From Nostoc indistinguendum CM1-VF10 (GTDB lineage: Bacteria; Cyanobacteriota; Cyanobacteriia; Cyanobacteriales; Nostocaceae): a DNA stretch of 64,000 nucleotides. Each line of letters begins with the position of its first letter. Within the stretch, counting starts at the first letter, position 1. The position numbers and the translations under genes are program-made. This document shows positions 17,572-27,640 of this stretch, piece by piece. The notes beneath the pieces are model-generated. The model saw only the letters and a program-made list of their open reading frames with translations. It made no database searches and was not told the origin of the DNA. Location of the stretch: positions 124,001 to 188,000 of the forward strand of contig JAHHHS010000002.1 of NCBI GenBank assembly GCA_019359215.1, written 5' to 3'.

Positions 17572-19362
17572 TTATGCCAAACTGACTTCTAGGGTATAAG
17601 AAAAATCAGGTCTAGAAGTGTTACCAGAGAAAATTCCGCCATCTTCAGGCAAGAAAGCAAATTTACTCACTGAAATGGAGTACGTACCTGCGCTTAGTGA
17701 AGTGGTGATTAATGACTCCAAGTCACGGGCATTATCATCGTTACTTTCTAATAAAGTTCCAGCACTGTTAAACAGGCCAAGAACTGTATCTCCAGATGTC
17801 AGCGTACTGATAGTGACAGTTGCTGAATTTGCTAAAGAAAATGTAAAAAAGTCGAAATCGGAATTATCCCCTGGTTGAACTGTTCCCAACTGGGCTGAGA
17901 GATTAATGTCTGAGCCTGATGATAAGGAACCTAATCCTTCAGCGCTGTTTAGTGAGTTGTTTGTACCTTCTCCAGCATTTTCCCGCTCATAAAAAAGGAA
18001 GTCATCACTATCAAGTCTGAGATTGGTTTTCCCTTGCAGAATACCTATGATCTCATCTTGCTCTGCTCCCGGTTTGTCTAACAGTACTCGTGTATTGTTT
18101 CCAATAACTTGCAGGCGGTAGTCCTGTGGAGCTCCTTTGAGTTCAATTTGATCTTGGCTAGAGTCGAAGTCAGTAATACTAGCCAAGTCCCCAAAACCAG
18201 GACTTGCAGTGTTGTTATCGTCGTAGAAAACATTCACTATGTCCCCCAGGATAAATCGATCTACCCCAGCCCCGCCAGTAAAGTTATCAGTTTCTCCTAA
18301 TCCAGGTGGAAGCGGACTACCAGGGAAAACACCGATGAGGATGTCGTTTCCAGACCCCCCATTGAGTACCTCATTACCTGGCCCGCCCTGTAGGCTATCA
18401 TTGCCGTCGCCACCATTGAGGATGTCATTGCCATTACTACCATCTAAAGTATCATTACCTCCTCCGCCATTCAAAGTGTTGTTAGAAGTATTACCAAAGA
18501 TAAAGTTGCTAAGATTGTTACCTGTTCCGGTGATGTTGCCACCTTCCCTCAGCGTCAGGTTCTCTAGATTGGCGCGTAGTGTGTAGGTGACAGAAGACCG
18601 AACGTTATCTGTGCCTGAATTCGCAGCCTCTGTAATAGTGTCGGTAGTACTGTCAATGAGGTAAGTGTCGTCGCCTGCTCCCCCATTCAAAGTGTCAGTA
18701 CCTAAGCCCCCATCAAGTGTGTCATTGCCATTATTACCAAACAATTGGTTATTTTGGTTATCACCAACAATGGTGTCATTTGCATTTGTGCCTCTGACAT
18801 TGTCAAAGTTGACTGCGGTAAATGACAATGATCCCAAACCAGGAACGTTATTGGCAGCCAAACTTTGGGTTCTTAAATTAACACTGATAGCTACCCCAGG
18901 TAAAGATTGGGATGCATCTATAGTGTTGTTGGCAACATTAGCATCAGCAATAACTCTTTCTACTCTAAACAGTTGGTCTTGCCCCAATCCACCAGCTTTT
19001 TGAATGGTTCCGACACCTGACAAGGTAATGGTTTGACCTAGTTGACTGTAGTCTGCGGTATCATTGCCATCTCCGCCATTAATGCTGTCGTTACCCCCCC
19101 TGCCTTTGAAGGTGTCATTGCCTGCATCACCGATTAGAGTGTCGTTTCCCGTGCCTCCATCAAGTGTGTCATTGCCTGCACCACCGATTAGACTGTCGTT
19201 CGCTGTCCCACCAGCGAGGGAATCGTTACCAGCTGCACCATTCAAGGTGTCGTTACCAGAGGTACTATTGGCATTACCACCAACAGCCCAACCAACTATC
19301 GTGTCATTTCCCGAAGTCCCAGAGAGATTGTCAGCGCTTGTATTGCCAAAAATAAATGCCAT
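17572..19362 (-). CDS. RTX-type calcium-binding repeat protein
   Basis: 596 aa. Many GGxGxDxLxGG nonapeptides occupy about 10-105, 195-235 and 285-350, forming Ca2+-binding beta-rolls (GGAGNDTLDGG, GGDGNDSLQGG). A C-terminal beta domain (about 470-596; LFNSAGTLLESNDDNARD and LSAGTYSISVSKF) resembles the PPC-like domain of secreted proteins. There is no N-terminal signal peptide; RTX proteins usually leave by type I secretion, whose genes are not here. Start ATG 19362 has GAGGAT upstream; a TTG 15 nt earlier would overlap that site. No enzymatic domain is seen. Confidence 0.88.
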   Translation of the reverse strand: MAFIFGNTSADNLSGTSGNDTIVGWAVGGNANSTSGNDTLNGAAGNDSLAGGTANDSLIGGAGNDTLDGGTGNDTLIGDAGNDTFKGRGGNDSINGGDGNDTADYSQLGQTITLSGVGTIQKAGGLGQDQLFRVERVIADANVANNTIDASQSLPGVAISVNLRTQSLAANNVPGLGSLSFTAVNFDNVRGTNANDTIVGDNQNNQLFGNNGNDTLDGGLGTDTLNGGAGDDTYLIDSTTDTITEAANSGTDNVRSSVTYTLRANLENLTLREGGNITGTGNNLSNFIFGNTSNNTLNGGGGNDTLDGSNGNDILNGGDGNDSLQGGPGNEVLNGGSGNDILIGVFPGSPLPPGLGETDNFTGGAGVDRFILGDIVNVFYDDNNTASPGFGDLASITDFDSSQDQIELKGAPQDYRLQVIGNNTRVLLDKPGAEQDEIIGILQGKTNLRLDSDDFLFYERENAGEGTNNSLNSAEGLGSLSSGSDINLSAQLGTVQPGDNSDFDFFTFSLANSATVTISTLTSGDTVLGLFNSAGTLLESNDDNARDLESLITTSLSAGTYSISVSKFAFLPEDGGIFSGNTSRPDFSYTLEVSLA

Positions 19363-19428
19363 GTTATTTATCCTCAATTTCTCACTAATATGTTAAATTC
19401 AGCCTCAGTCAAAGAACTCTTCATCAGT

Positions 19429-19735
19429 TCAATGCAGATTAACGCAGTTTGTAATAATTTGTAATATGTTTGTGTGTTTCAATTTCGATATTATTTTCAA
19501 AAATACTAACTTTTTGGTAAATGTTGCGATATTTTTCAGATCAGGTGGTACTTTTGTTAAGTTAAATTTCAATCCAAATTGTTTGGTAAAAAAGTATTTT
19601 CTTATTAAAGAAGCGCTAATTTGAGATTTATCAAGTTTTTCAACATTACCGTAAACCAGATTTACCAACAGAGTTTGATTAAATACCTCTGCATTACGAA
19701 GATGGGCATCTGGTAATGGATTTGTTTTTATCTCT
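19429..19735 (-). pseudogene. Possible decayed reading frame, unidentified
   Basis: An open stretch without a proper start reads NPLPDAHLRNAEVFNQTLLV and then LVYGNVEKLDKSQISASLIR before becoming low-complexity and Lys/Ile-rich. The first half looks like genuine protein sequence, while the second could be random. It lies upstream of the RTX gene. The family is not recognised. Confidence 0.25.
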
Positions 19736-19790
19736 CAAGTTAATGTGAATTATACCAATTCAAATAATGTTTGCGACACATTAATTATTT

Positions 19791-19819
19791 GTAAGGGCAC
19801 AACATTGTTGTGCCCCTAC
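19791..19819. repeat. GGGGC hairpin repeat, copy 3
   Basis: GTAAGGGCACAACATT...GTTGTGCCCCTAC, 29 bp, near-perfect palindrome in the gap between the RTX and exostosin-like genes. Confidence 0.7.
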
Positions 19820-19968
19820 CCATCTGCCGCATTCTTTTTTCAAATTGGTATTAGTATTTTATTACTTTTATCCAGTAAAAGCAGTTCACAACCTGTAAAT
19901 GGCTAGAAATCCATGCTTACTAGCAAGCGATCGCTAGAGTAAAAAGACCAAGGTATAGGAATTACGAA

Positions 19969-21093
19969 TTACAAATTATGCGTAGCGATACTAGTCCTAT
20001 TTGCCTGAAAATTAAGATGAAAATTAGTAAAAAATCCCTCAGAAGAAAGCCAATTCTTCCAGAGTTTGCGGCATTCATGCTGCAAATCTACGAATTCTTT
20101 ATCTGAGATATTGCTATGAAATTCAGCTACTTTCTCTGCAATATATGGTATTTCTTTCTCATCTATCCAGACGCAATACTTTTTCCAGTCAATAACAGAA
20201 TCGTAAGGTAAAACGCAGTCTGTATCGATAAAAACTGGAATCCGACCACAACTGAGGGTTTCATATAGTCGAATGGAATAGTTTGCAGAGCCGCGACAAC
20301 ACAAATTGTAGTCGCTCTCGACCATATTTTTCACAAATTCAGCACGAGTCTTTTGTCTTTTATCTGGGTCTTGTGTAGTTAGATATACTGATTCTGATCC
20401 TTCTGTGATAATAAAGTTTGTATTCACTAAAGATGGGCTTTCTGCAAGTCTTCTCATAGCCTGATTACGCAGAATTTTTCCCTTGTAAGGCGAAACTCCA
20501 AGCTTTAATGATTTACTTAACATTAATCCGTGATATGTAAATGTTTTCAGTTTAAGATTCCAAGAATCTCGTTGTGCTAAACCACAAAATCCAACAACAG
20601 GTTTAGCAGATTTTTGCCTGATAGAAATTAGACCTCCTAAATATTCTTTAACATAATCTTCCACTAAAGCAGGAATAATAATATCTTTTTGTCTCTTTTG
20701 GGAGCGATATACCGCAGGTCGGATTATTGTTGCATTCTTTATAGGTACTTTTTCGGCACAACAATCGCCTGCGAAAAAAACAACTAGTTCTTTGCCGTTA
20801 TTAGCTACTTTTTCGGCAAATTGCATAGATATATCTTGTGCTTGTTTGTTAACTTTATCTCTCCAGCTTTCTCCTCTGATCGCCCTCCAGTTTGCAGGCA
20901 TAATTGCTAAGTCAGCTTCCTTTAAAGAAGTCATGTTAAAAAGGGAATTACCGATCTCTATATAATTGTGATGAATTCTATTCCAAGGGTATTTTTGATT
21001 AGGAATAAATTCTTTCCAAAAGGGATAAAGCATTGGAACTGCTTTTATTCCATTAGAAAGATAATTCTTATCAGAATAGATATTTAATTTCAT
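19969..21093 (-). CDS. Exostosin-family glycosyltransferase
   Basis: 374-aa protein with the exostosin (GT47-like) pattern. It starts MKLNIYSDKNYLSNGIKAVP. The C-terminal donor-binding part reads NLCCRGSANYSIRLYETLSC then GRIPVFIDTDCVLPYDSVID, followed by W..YCVWI, which is diagnostic for the domain. No signal peptide or membrane anchor is seen, so it is probably a cytoplasmic polysaccharide-assembly enzyme. No other glycan genes flank it. The substrate is unknown. Gene is AT-rich. Confidence 0.85.
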   Translation of the reverse strand: MKLNIYSDKNYLSNGIKAVPMLYPFWKEFIPNQKYPWNRIHHNYIEIGNSLFNMTSLKEADLAIMPANWRAIRGESWRDKVNKQAQDISMQFAEKVANNGKELVVFFAGDCCAEKVPIKNATIIRPAVYRSQKRQKDIIIPALVEDYVKEYLGGLISIRQKSAKPVVGFCGLAQRDSWNLKLKTFTYHGLMLSKSLKLGVSPYKGKILRNQAMRRLAESPSLVNTNFIITEGSESVYLTTQDPDKRQKTRAEFVKNMVESDYNLCCRGSANYSIRLYETLSCGRIPVFIDTDCVLPYDSVIDWKKYCVWIDEKEIPYIAEKVAEFHSNISDKEFVDLQHECRKLWKNWLSSEGFFTNFHLNFQANRTSIATHNL

Positions 21094-21205
21094 ATTTTTA
21101 TATGAGTTTGATTATTTCAAACATTTAGAGGTTAGTGTATTATAGACGCGCTTAAAGGATGTTTTAAAAGTGGAGCTATTATAAAAAAGCTTATAAGGCT
21201 TATAT

Positions 21206-21365
21206 TTACTGTGCCGGTGTAGGAGTGACTGCTTCTGTGGGAGTTGGTGTAGGGGTGAGAGTTGGTGTAGGAGTGACTGTTTCTATGGGAGTTGGTGTAG
21301 GAGTGGAAATTGGGGTGGGAGTGACTGTTTCTATGGGAGTTGGTGTAGGAGTGGAAATTGGGGTG
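21206..21365 (-). repeat. Tandem repeats coding a Thr-Pro-rich tail
   Basis: The 3' end of the kinase gene repeats units such as GAAATTGGGGTGGGAGTGAC and GAGTTGGTGTAGGAGTG, coding TPISTPTPTPIETVTP several times. Length is likely to vary between strains by slippage. Confidence 0.75.
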
Positions 21366-23371
21366 GGATTTTCTGCTGTAATGGTGAGTTGATAATCCAC
21401 TGGTTTCGATGCTGTAGAAACCACGGAAAACTCGTAAAATCCGTTTTCGGGTAATTTAGTTGACAAACTACGCTGGGTAGAATCTTCCAAAAATCGAATT
21501 TTGCCAGAAGGTGAATAAACTGATAACAATACTTGGGAATTTGCTTGTAGCTTCAATTCTAGAGATTGGTCTTTGGCAAGTCCAGCAATGAATACTTTGC
21601 CACCACCAGGTTGGAGAGTACCACTGACTGTTTTGCTAGTAGCGCCCGGATCAAAGACAAGCTTTTGGAAAGCGCTACCGGCGAGGATAGCACTGAGTTT
21701 ATCGTTAACAAATCCGTACCAAACTTGTCCAATGGGCTGATCTTGGGAATTTTTACCGCGCTGTTCAGGGAATACACTTAAAAAGGCGGCATCTCCCAAA
21801 TCATATAAAGAACGACTACCAACGTTGATTTTGTTGACTTCTACTTTCCAGCGATCGCGTTCAGCATTTGTGTAAGTTCCAAGCTGTCGGCGTGTATTGG
21901 CACTTAGTGGCGCTAGTTTTTCTAGCAATTCTGAGGCTGTTTTATCCCATTCTGCCCGCAAACCCTCATCTTCAGGACCATCGCTGAGAGTGCGTCCCCG
22001 TAAACTGGGATTTCTGTCCCAAAAAACTTGATTCACTAAGTTAATGTAAAATCTCTCATCAATACCCAACTGTTGACGGCGATCGCTTAATTTTTCTTTA
22101 CGCTGCCGTTCTGCTGGTGAATATTGCGCTAAAGGATCGGTTGGTTGATCATTCGTTGGAACTGGGCTACCTGTAGGATTAGGTTCGACTTCCCCGACAT
22201 CTCGGCTGCTATTGACTCCCCACCAGATTAATCCAACAGTACCAGCTACTATCGCGGCCACTAGGAAGGTTTTTGTTGGTGTCCACCAGCTTGGGGGCTG
22301 AGGGGATGGGGAAGATGCAGGAAATGAGGGGGATGGGGGAGGGGGAGAGACGGCGAGGGTGGCGGATGTGGGTTGTGGCGGGGTGGGATATTGAGTTGGG
22401 GGAAAGTTAGCTGGAGGCGGGTTCAGAACCTCAAGTACTTGACGGGCTGATTGATAACGATCGCTTGGTCTGGCAGATAGCATTTTATCTAATACCTGTG
22501 CCAAAATTGGACTCAGGCTTACTTCCCGTCGCCACTGCCAGGTAAGATTATAGGTATCAATTAATTCTTGGGGCTGTTTCCCTGTCAGCAAAACCAACAT
22601 TGTTGCGGCCATTGCATACAAGTCACTGTGGGGAGATACCAACCCAGTTTGCATCTGTTCTGGAGGAGCAAATCCTATCTTACCCAATAGGGTTGGTGAT
22701 GGGGAAGATGCAACTACGCCGGGTTGATAATATTGGGAAGCAACGGTTGCTACTACTTGTTTGACACCGCCAAAATCAATTAACATTGGCAGTTTGTCAA
22801 CAGTGCGAAGCATTAAGTTATCGGGAGATATATCTCGATGAATAACGCCTATGGAATGGATATACTCCAAGACTGGTAAAATTTGCTGCAACAATTGGCG
22901 TATTTCCGTCTCTGTAAAACGCAAACCCTGCTGTAACCGGGCATTTAACAAAGAATTGTAAGTTTCCCCTTCTACATAATCTTGCACCAAAAACAGATAT
23001 TCTTTGCCCCCTAAGTTCATGCGAAGCAGTTCCCGGAAGCGGGGAATTTGGGGATGTTGCAGTTTATAAAGAACACTTGCTTCTCTCTCAAAGAGTTCTT
23101 CAGCTTTTTCGACAACGTAGGGGGTTTGAACTTGGGGGGAAAATTCCTTTAAAACACAAAGTTCGCGGAAACGGTTGACATCTTCAGCTAAATAAGTGCG
23201 TCCAAAGCCACCCTGGCCAATTTGACGCACAATCACATAACGATCGCTTAAAGTTAGTCCCGGTTGGATACTATAACTCATGGGCGTATCCAACAACTTT
23301 TCACCACACTGGAGACAAAAGCGACTAGCTGGGGAATTTTCATGTCCTTGAGAACAATATATTTTAGTCAT
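21206..23371 (-). CDS. Membrane Ser/Thr kinase with zinc ribbon and extracytoplasmic sensor domain
   Basis: 721 aa. Zinc ribbon (MTKIYCSQGHENSPASRFCL, then QCG) at 1-25. The kinase domain (about 45-310) has GQGGFGRTYLAEDV, HRDISPDN, DFGGVK and APPEQM. Next come a Pro/Ser linker, one membrane helix (about 367-384, FLVAAIVAGTVGLIWWG), a folded domain (about 430-560) shared with the next kinase, a PPC-like beta domain, and a C-terminal TPTPTP tail made of repeats. Because the helix separates the kinase from the C-terminal half, the latter should be periplasmic and act as the sensor. HRDIS replaces the usual HRDIK, a common variant in this cyanobacterial subgroup. Confidence 0.92.
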   Translation of the reverse strand: MTKIYCSQGHENSPASRFCLQCGEKLLDTPMSYSIQPGLTLSDRYVIVRQIGQGGFGRTYLAEDVNRFRELCVLKEFSPQVQTPYVVEKAEELFEREASVLYKLQHPQIPRFRELLRMNLGGKEYLFLVQDYVEGETYNSLLNARLQQGLRFTETEIRQLLQQILPVLEYIHSIGVIHRDISPDNLMLRTVDKLPMLIDFGGVKQVVATVASQYYQPGVVASSPSPTLLGKIGFAPPEQMQTGLVSPHSDLYAMAATMLVLLTGKQPQELIDTYNLTWQWRREVSLSPILAQVLDKMLSARPSDRYQSARQVLEVLNPPPANFPPTQYPTPPQPTSATLAVSPPPPSPSFPASSPSPQPPSWWTPTKTFLVAAIVAGTVGLIWWGVNSSRDVGEVEPNPTGSPVPTNDQPTDPLAQYSPAERQRKEKLSDRRQQLGIDERFYINLVNQVFWDRNPSLRGRTLSDGPEDEGLRAEWDKTASELLEKLAPLSANTRRQLGTYTNAERDRWKVEVNKINVGSRSLYDLGDAAFLSVFPEQRGKNSQDQPIGQVWYGFVNDKLSAILAGSAFQKLVFDPGATSKTVSGTLQPGGGKVFIAGLAKDQSLELKLQANSQVLLSVYSPSGKIRFLEDSTQRSLSTKLPENGFYEFSVVSTASKPVDYQLTITAENPTPISTPTPTPIETVTPTPISTPTPTPIETVTPTPTLTPTPTPTEAVTPTPAQ

Positions 23372-23432
23372 TAGTTATCAGTCATTAGTTATTAGTTATT
23401 CGTTCGTGAGTCTTCCCCAGTCCTCAGTCCCT

Positions 23433-25133
23433 TTACTTGCCAGATTGTACTTTACTGACTTGATCAGCTGCGATCGCATACCAAATTTGACCAAAAGTCT
23501 GTTGATTGAGTTTCCAACGCTGCTGATTAGAAAACAACCGATCAAATTTTTCATTTGTGTGTTTGTTCAGCTGATCAATTGTATAGTTCCCCAGCTGCCC
23601 TGATCGTGCTTGTCGTCTCCATGTTTCGTAATCTTTTTGGCTGTATTTACCCAATTTCTGACGAGCTGCTGTACTTAGGTTAGCCTGTTCTATTTTATTC
23701 AACAAATCGTTAGCAATACCAGACCATTCATCTCGTAAACCAGCGTCTTCAGATTTAGATGTGAGGCTACGTCCCTTTAGTTCTGGATTTTTTGTATAAA
23801 ATAAATTATCTACGAAAGGAATAAAAAATCCTTCAGTAATTTCTAGCTGTTGGCGACGACTGACAATTTCCTGGAGATCACTATTTTTTCCTTTATCGCT
23901 GACTGGTTTACCAATCGGATTTGGAAATTCTGGAATTTGCGGTAATGAAATTGACGGAATAGTGATTGAAGTTACGCTCCGAATGACTGCATTTACCACC
24001 GCCCAAGCACCTGCGCCAGTTAAAACAACTACAGCCGTCCCGCCGAGACTCATCACAAAAGGGCGAATCCAAACAGGCAAAGTTCTTGGTTTCGCAATTG
24101 CTTGGGTTTTGTTCTGGAATCTACTCATAACAGCACTGGCGCGTTGTCTTCCCGGAGCAACTACCATTGTCTTGATCTTGGTGGTAATATAATTACCTGC
24201 GGTTTTAGTTGCAGTTGGCGATGGTAAATCTTTGAGGATTTGCTCGGCTCGTTGATAGCGATCGCTCGGTTTATAAGCCAGCATCCTTTTTAACACCGCT
24301 TCGAGTTGGGGACTAACTCGAATTTCCTTTCCCCATCTCCAAAGTCCCTGGTAGCTGTCGTATAATTTTTGCGGTTCTTGCCCTGTAAGTAACACCAGTG
24401 ATGTCACCGCTAAAGAATATAAATCACTACTAAAAAATGTTTTGCCCTGCCGTAACTGTTCTTCTGGAGCGTAGCCTTTTTTACCCAGCAAAGTATTATT
24501 TTCAGCTAGCTTAGTCCGCCAAAAGCCTTGAGAAGCTGGCAGTTGCTTGACACCACCAAAATCAATCAGCACTGGTAGATTATCAGAACGCCGCCAAATC
24601 AAATTGTCGGGAGAGATATCACGATGAACTACATCTTGTGAATGGATGTAGAATAACACAGGTAAAATCTGTTGCAAAAGGGTGATTACTTCCTCTTCAC
24701 TGAAAGTCTTTCCTTGACTCTCGCGTTGTTCTAATAGTTGGTAGTAATTATCACCATCCACATAATCTTGCACTAGAAAGAAAAAATCTTTAGCGCCTAT
24801 CTTCACTTGTAGCGAGGCGTGAAAACGCGGAATTTGTGGATGCTGAAGTTTTTTCAGAACATTTGCTTCTCGCTCAAATAACTCTTTCGCTTTTTGTAAA
24901 TCTTGATGTTCTTGTACTTGGGGTGCAAATTCCTTCAGCACACAGGTTTGATGGGATTTATTTATATCCTCCGCCAAATAGGTGCGTCCAAAGCCGCCTT
25001 GCCCTAAATGACGAATAATTTGATAGCGATTATCCACCATCTGTCCCACAGCAAGAGGTAATGGTTCACCACAATGGGTACAAAAGCGGTTATTACCATT
25101 ATTTGTGTGTTGTTTACTGCAATAGAGCTGCAT
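23433..25133 (-). CDS. Membrane Ser/Thr kinase, paralogue of the downstream gene
   Basis: 566 aa. Zinc ribbon (MQLYCSKQHTNNGNNRFCTH, then CGE), kinase domain (about 35-295: GQGGFGRTYLAEDI, HRDISPDN, DFGGVKQLP, APEEQL), a basic linker, one membrane helix (about 365-388) and a C-terminal domain (about 430-560) that aligns with the equivalent region of the kinase at 21206 (RQQL-I-E-F, G-R-L, ED-GLR-EW). It lacks the PPC-like domain and Thr-Pro tail. ATG at 25133 chosen; an upstream TTG adds three residues. The 61-bp gap suggests a tandem duplication and co-transcription. Confidence 0.92.
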   Translation of the reverse strand: MQLYCSKQHTNNGNNRFCTHCGEPLPLAVGQMVDNRYQIIRHLGQGGFGRTYLAEDINKSHQTCVLKEFAPQVQEHQDLQKAKELFEREANVLKKLQHPQIPRFHASLQVKIGAKDFFFLVQDYVDGDNYYQLLEQRESQGKTFSEEEVITLLQQILPVLFYIHSQDVVHRDISPDNLIWRRSDNLPVLIDFGGVKQLPASQGFWRTKLAENNTLLGKKGYAPEEQLRQGKTFFSSDLYSLAVTSLVLLTGQEPQKLYDSYQGLWRWGKEIRVSPQLEAVLKRMLAYKPSDRYQRAEQILKDLPSPTATKTAGNYITTKIKTMVVAPGRQRASAVMSRFQNKTQAIAKPRTLPVWIRPFVMSLGGTAVVVLTGAGAWAVVNAVIRSVTSITIPSISLPQIPEFPNPIGKPVSDKGKNSDLQEIVSRRQQLEITEGFFIPFVDNLFYTKNPELKGRSLTSKSEDAGLRDEWSGIANDLLNKIEQANLSTAARQKLGKYSQKDYETWRRQARSGQLGNYTIDQLNKHTNEKFDRLFSNQQRWKLNQQTFGQIWYAIAADQVSKVQSGK

Positions 25134-25339
25134 GGTGCCCAAGGATAGATTAAGGTTTTATTGATTAACTACAACGCGCATACCCTTATTTTCGGATATC
25201 CTACGAATTATGAATTACGTTAGCGTAGCGACTCTGCGTACTCCTGCAAATAAGCAAGTTACGCCTAGCGTCTTGCAGAGAGCGTCATTACGAATTATTT
25301 TAACGGTGTTGGTTCTACTTCAGGATAAAAACAAGCGTC

Positions 25340-26860
25340 ATGAACCGCAAGCCACAACAACAGCGAACAATTAAAGCATTTGAAGATTTTTTGTCTACCC
25401 CCCTAGAAACACTACTGCAACGGCATCTCAACACTCAAAGTTCGGCAGCTTTAACTTTATTTCACGATGTGGCGGCTAATGTACCTGCCTACAAAGCTTT
25501 TTTAGCAGAGAGGGAAATTAATCCCGCAACTATTCAAACCTTAGAGGAGTTTCAAAAATTACCAGCGATCGCTAAACAAAATTATATACTGCGTTACCCT
25601 TTAGCTGACTTGTGCCGCAACGGACAATTAGAAGCGTGCGACATGATAGCTGCTTCATCAGGTTCCAGTGGGAAACCCACATTTTGGCCTCGTTTTTTCA
25701 CAGATGAACTCCAAATCACCACACGCTTTGAACAGATTTTTCACGATAGTTTCCATACAGATACTAGACGTACTTTAGCTGTGATTTGTTTCAGTTTGGG
25801 CACTTGGGTAGGTGGAATATTCACCACTAATTGCTGTCGTTATCTTGCTAGCAAAGGTTATCCCATCACTGTAATTACTCCTGGTAACAACAAAGAAGAA
25901 ATCTTGCGAGTTGTGCAAGAACTAGGTTCAGGATTTGAACAAGTAGTGTTATTGGGATACCCGCCATTTTTAAAAGATGTGATTGATACTGGTATCGCTC
26001 GTGGTGTGGAGTGGCAGCAATATCAGATTAAGTTAGTGATGGCGGGAGAAGTATTTAGTGAAGAATGGCGGAGTTTAGTTGGCGAAAGAATTGGTTCACA
26101 AAATCCTTGCTATGATTTTGCATCACTTTACGGCACTGCGGATGCAGGAGTTTTGGGTAATGAAACACCCTTAAGTATCTGCATTCGCCGTTTTTTGGCA
26201 CAAAATCCCGATGCAGCTAGAGCTTTATTTGGGGAATCGCGTTTACCCACACTAGTACAATATGATCCCTTCACTCGCTTTTTTGAAGTTCAAGATGGCG
26301 GATTGCTGTTTTCTGGAGATAACGGTATTCCCTTAGTGCGTTATGACATTTTGGATACTGGCGGAATAATTAGCTATGATGCCATGCTGCAATTTTTAGC
26401 AGAATGGAAATTTAATCCGCTCAAAAATCTTCGTTGTGATACTACTCAAAATCCACCTAGAGGTATTCATCAACTACCTTTCGTTTATGTCTTCGGCCGT
26501 TCTAACTTTACAGTTTCCTACTTTGGCGCAAATATCTATCCAGAAAATGTAACGGTGGGATTAGAGCAACCAGTAATTCAAGAATGGGTGACAGGTAAAT
26601 TTGTATTGCAGGTAAAGGAAGATGCTGATAAGAACCGATTTTTATCTGTGGTTGTAGAGTTAGCACCAGGCGTAGAGGGTAGTGAAGATCAAAAACAAGC
26701 GATCGCATCTTCCATTCTTTCACAACTGCTACGCCTAAATAGCGAGTTTGCTAATTATGTTCCCCCAGAATATCAAACACCACAAGTTACATTAGCCCCA
26801 ATGGGTGATTCCGAATATTTTCCCATTGGAGTGAAGCATCGTTATACCCGTCAGAGGTAG
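25340..26860 (+). CDS. PaaK-like adenylate-forming enzyme (phenylacetate-CoA ligase family)
   Basis: 506-aa member of the AMP-forming acyl/aryl-CoA ligase superfamily. It has the P-loop-like IAASSGSSGKPTFWPRF (about 104-120), FASLYGTADAGVLGNE (core motif with the Y-G-x-x-E/D position) and a hinge-type VRYDILDTGGII (about 334-345). Resembles short PaaK-like proteins found near secondary-metabolite or unknown genes, rather than true PaaK with a fixed substrate. The next genes are convergent or unrelated, so the context is uninformative. Confidence 0.82.
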   Translation: MNRKPQQQRTIKAFEDFLSTPLETLLQRHLNTQSSAALTLFHDVAANVPAYKAFLAEREINPATIQTLEEFQKLPAIAKQNYILRYPLADLCRNGQLEACDMIAASSGSSGKPTFWPRFFTDELQITTRFEQIFHDSFHTDTRRTLAVICFSLGTWVGGIFTTNCCRYLASKGYPITVITPGNNKEEILRVVQELGSGFEQVVLLGYPPFLKDVIDTGIARGVEWQQYQIKLVMAGEVFSEEWRSLVGERIGSQNPCYDFASLYGTADAGVLGNETPLSICIRRFLAQNPDAARALFGESRLPTLVQYDPFTRFFEVQDGGLLFSGDNGIPLVRYDILDTGGIISYDAMLQFLAEWKFNPLKNLRCDTTQNPPRGIHQLPFVYVFGRSNFTVSYFGANIYPENVTVGLEQPVIQEWVTGKFVLQVKEDADKNRFLSVVVELAPGVEGSEDQKQAIASSILSQLLRLNSEFANYVPPEYQTPQVTLAPMGDSEYFPIGVKHRYTRQR

Positions 26861-26918
26861 TTTTTCGCTCTCTTCCATGTGCAATGGTTTGCAGTATAGG
26901 TAATTATTTATTAACAAC

Positions 26919-27527
26919 TCAGAGAACAGTGGCACTGATACCGCATACAAAAATATCTACACAGGTTTCAATATAGTCATCACAGCTATAGCTGCCTTGA
27001 TTGAATTTTGCACTGCGGCATAGCATTCCAGCTAACAGCATTCCTGTAAACATATCGACTGCTGGAAATGGATCAAGGTTTGCTTTAACAGTGCCTCGTT
27101 TCTGACTCGATTGCAGATAAGCTACCAGTTTTTCCTCTAAGGGCTTGGCAGCTTCTTGAATCACTTGTTTGGCTGCCTCCGGATGGCGTTTGGCTTCTCC
27201 AATGAAGGTACGAATTAAGTCTTCCTGTGCCTCAAGCATAGTATTGTAAAGAATCGCATACTGTTTTAAATCAATTTTTAGATTCTGCGTCCAGGCTTCG
27301 GAGTGTGCAAGAGCCTCTGTCTGAAGCGCTAAAGCATTTTCGATTACTGCTCCCAAAAGTTGTTCTTTGCTAGCAAAGTGGCGAAATAAAGTTACCTCAT
27401 TCACACCAGCAACACGAGCTATTTCACGGGTAGTTGCTCCTTGAACACCTAAACTGGCAAATACTCGTGAGGCGGCTTCTATCAAACGTGTACGGGTGAG
27501 AGTTGATGAACGGATAATTTTATTCAT
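26919..27527 (-). CDS. TetR/AcrR-family transcriptional regulator
   Basis: 202 aa. The N-terminal helix-turn-helix (about 10-55) reads RLIEAASRVFASLGVQGATT, then REIARVAGVNEVTLFRHFASKE, the canonical TetR signature. The C-terminal half (60-202) is a ligand-binding helical domain. It is probably a repressor controlling itself or a neighbour. The GNAT gene lies 114 bp upstream in the same direction. No operator palindrome could be assigned with confidence. Confidence 0.92.
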   Translation of the reverse strand: MNKIIRSSTLTRTRLIEAASRVFASLGVQGATTREIARVAGVNEVTLFRHFASKEQLLGAVIENALALQTEALAHSEAWTQNLKIDLKQYAILYNTMLEAQEDLIRTFIGEAKRHPEAAKQVIQEAAKPLEEKLVAYLQSSQKRGTVKANLDPFPAVDMFTGMLLAGMLCRSAKFNQGSYSCDDYIETCVDIFVCGISATVL

Positions 27528-27640
27528 TTATGATGGCAAGTACTTACTTACATCATAAGTTATATAGGTTATATAGAAAAAGTTGTTGCAACTTGGGGAA
27601 AATTGATCTTGATACCAGCATTCTTAATATATGCTCAAAT

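Noticed and set aside
18239..19396. Long open frames on the plus strand opposite the RTX gene, rich in Pro/Ser/Leu
   Set aside because: They are reverse-strand artefacts of the GGxGxDxLxGG repeats; no start or family support.
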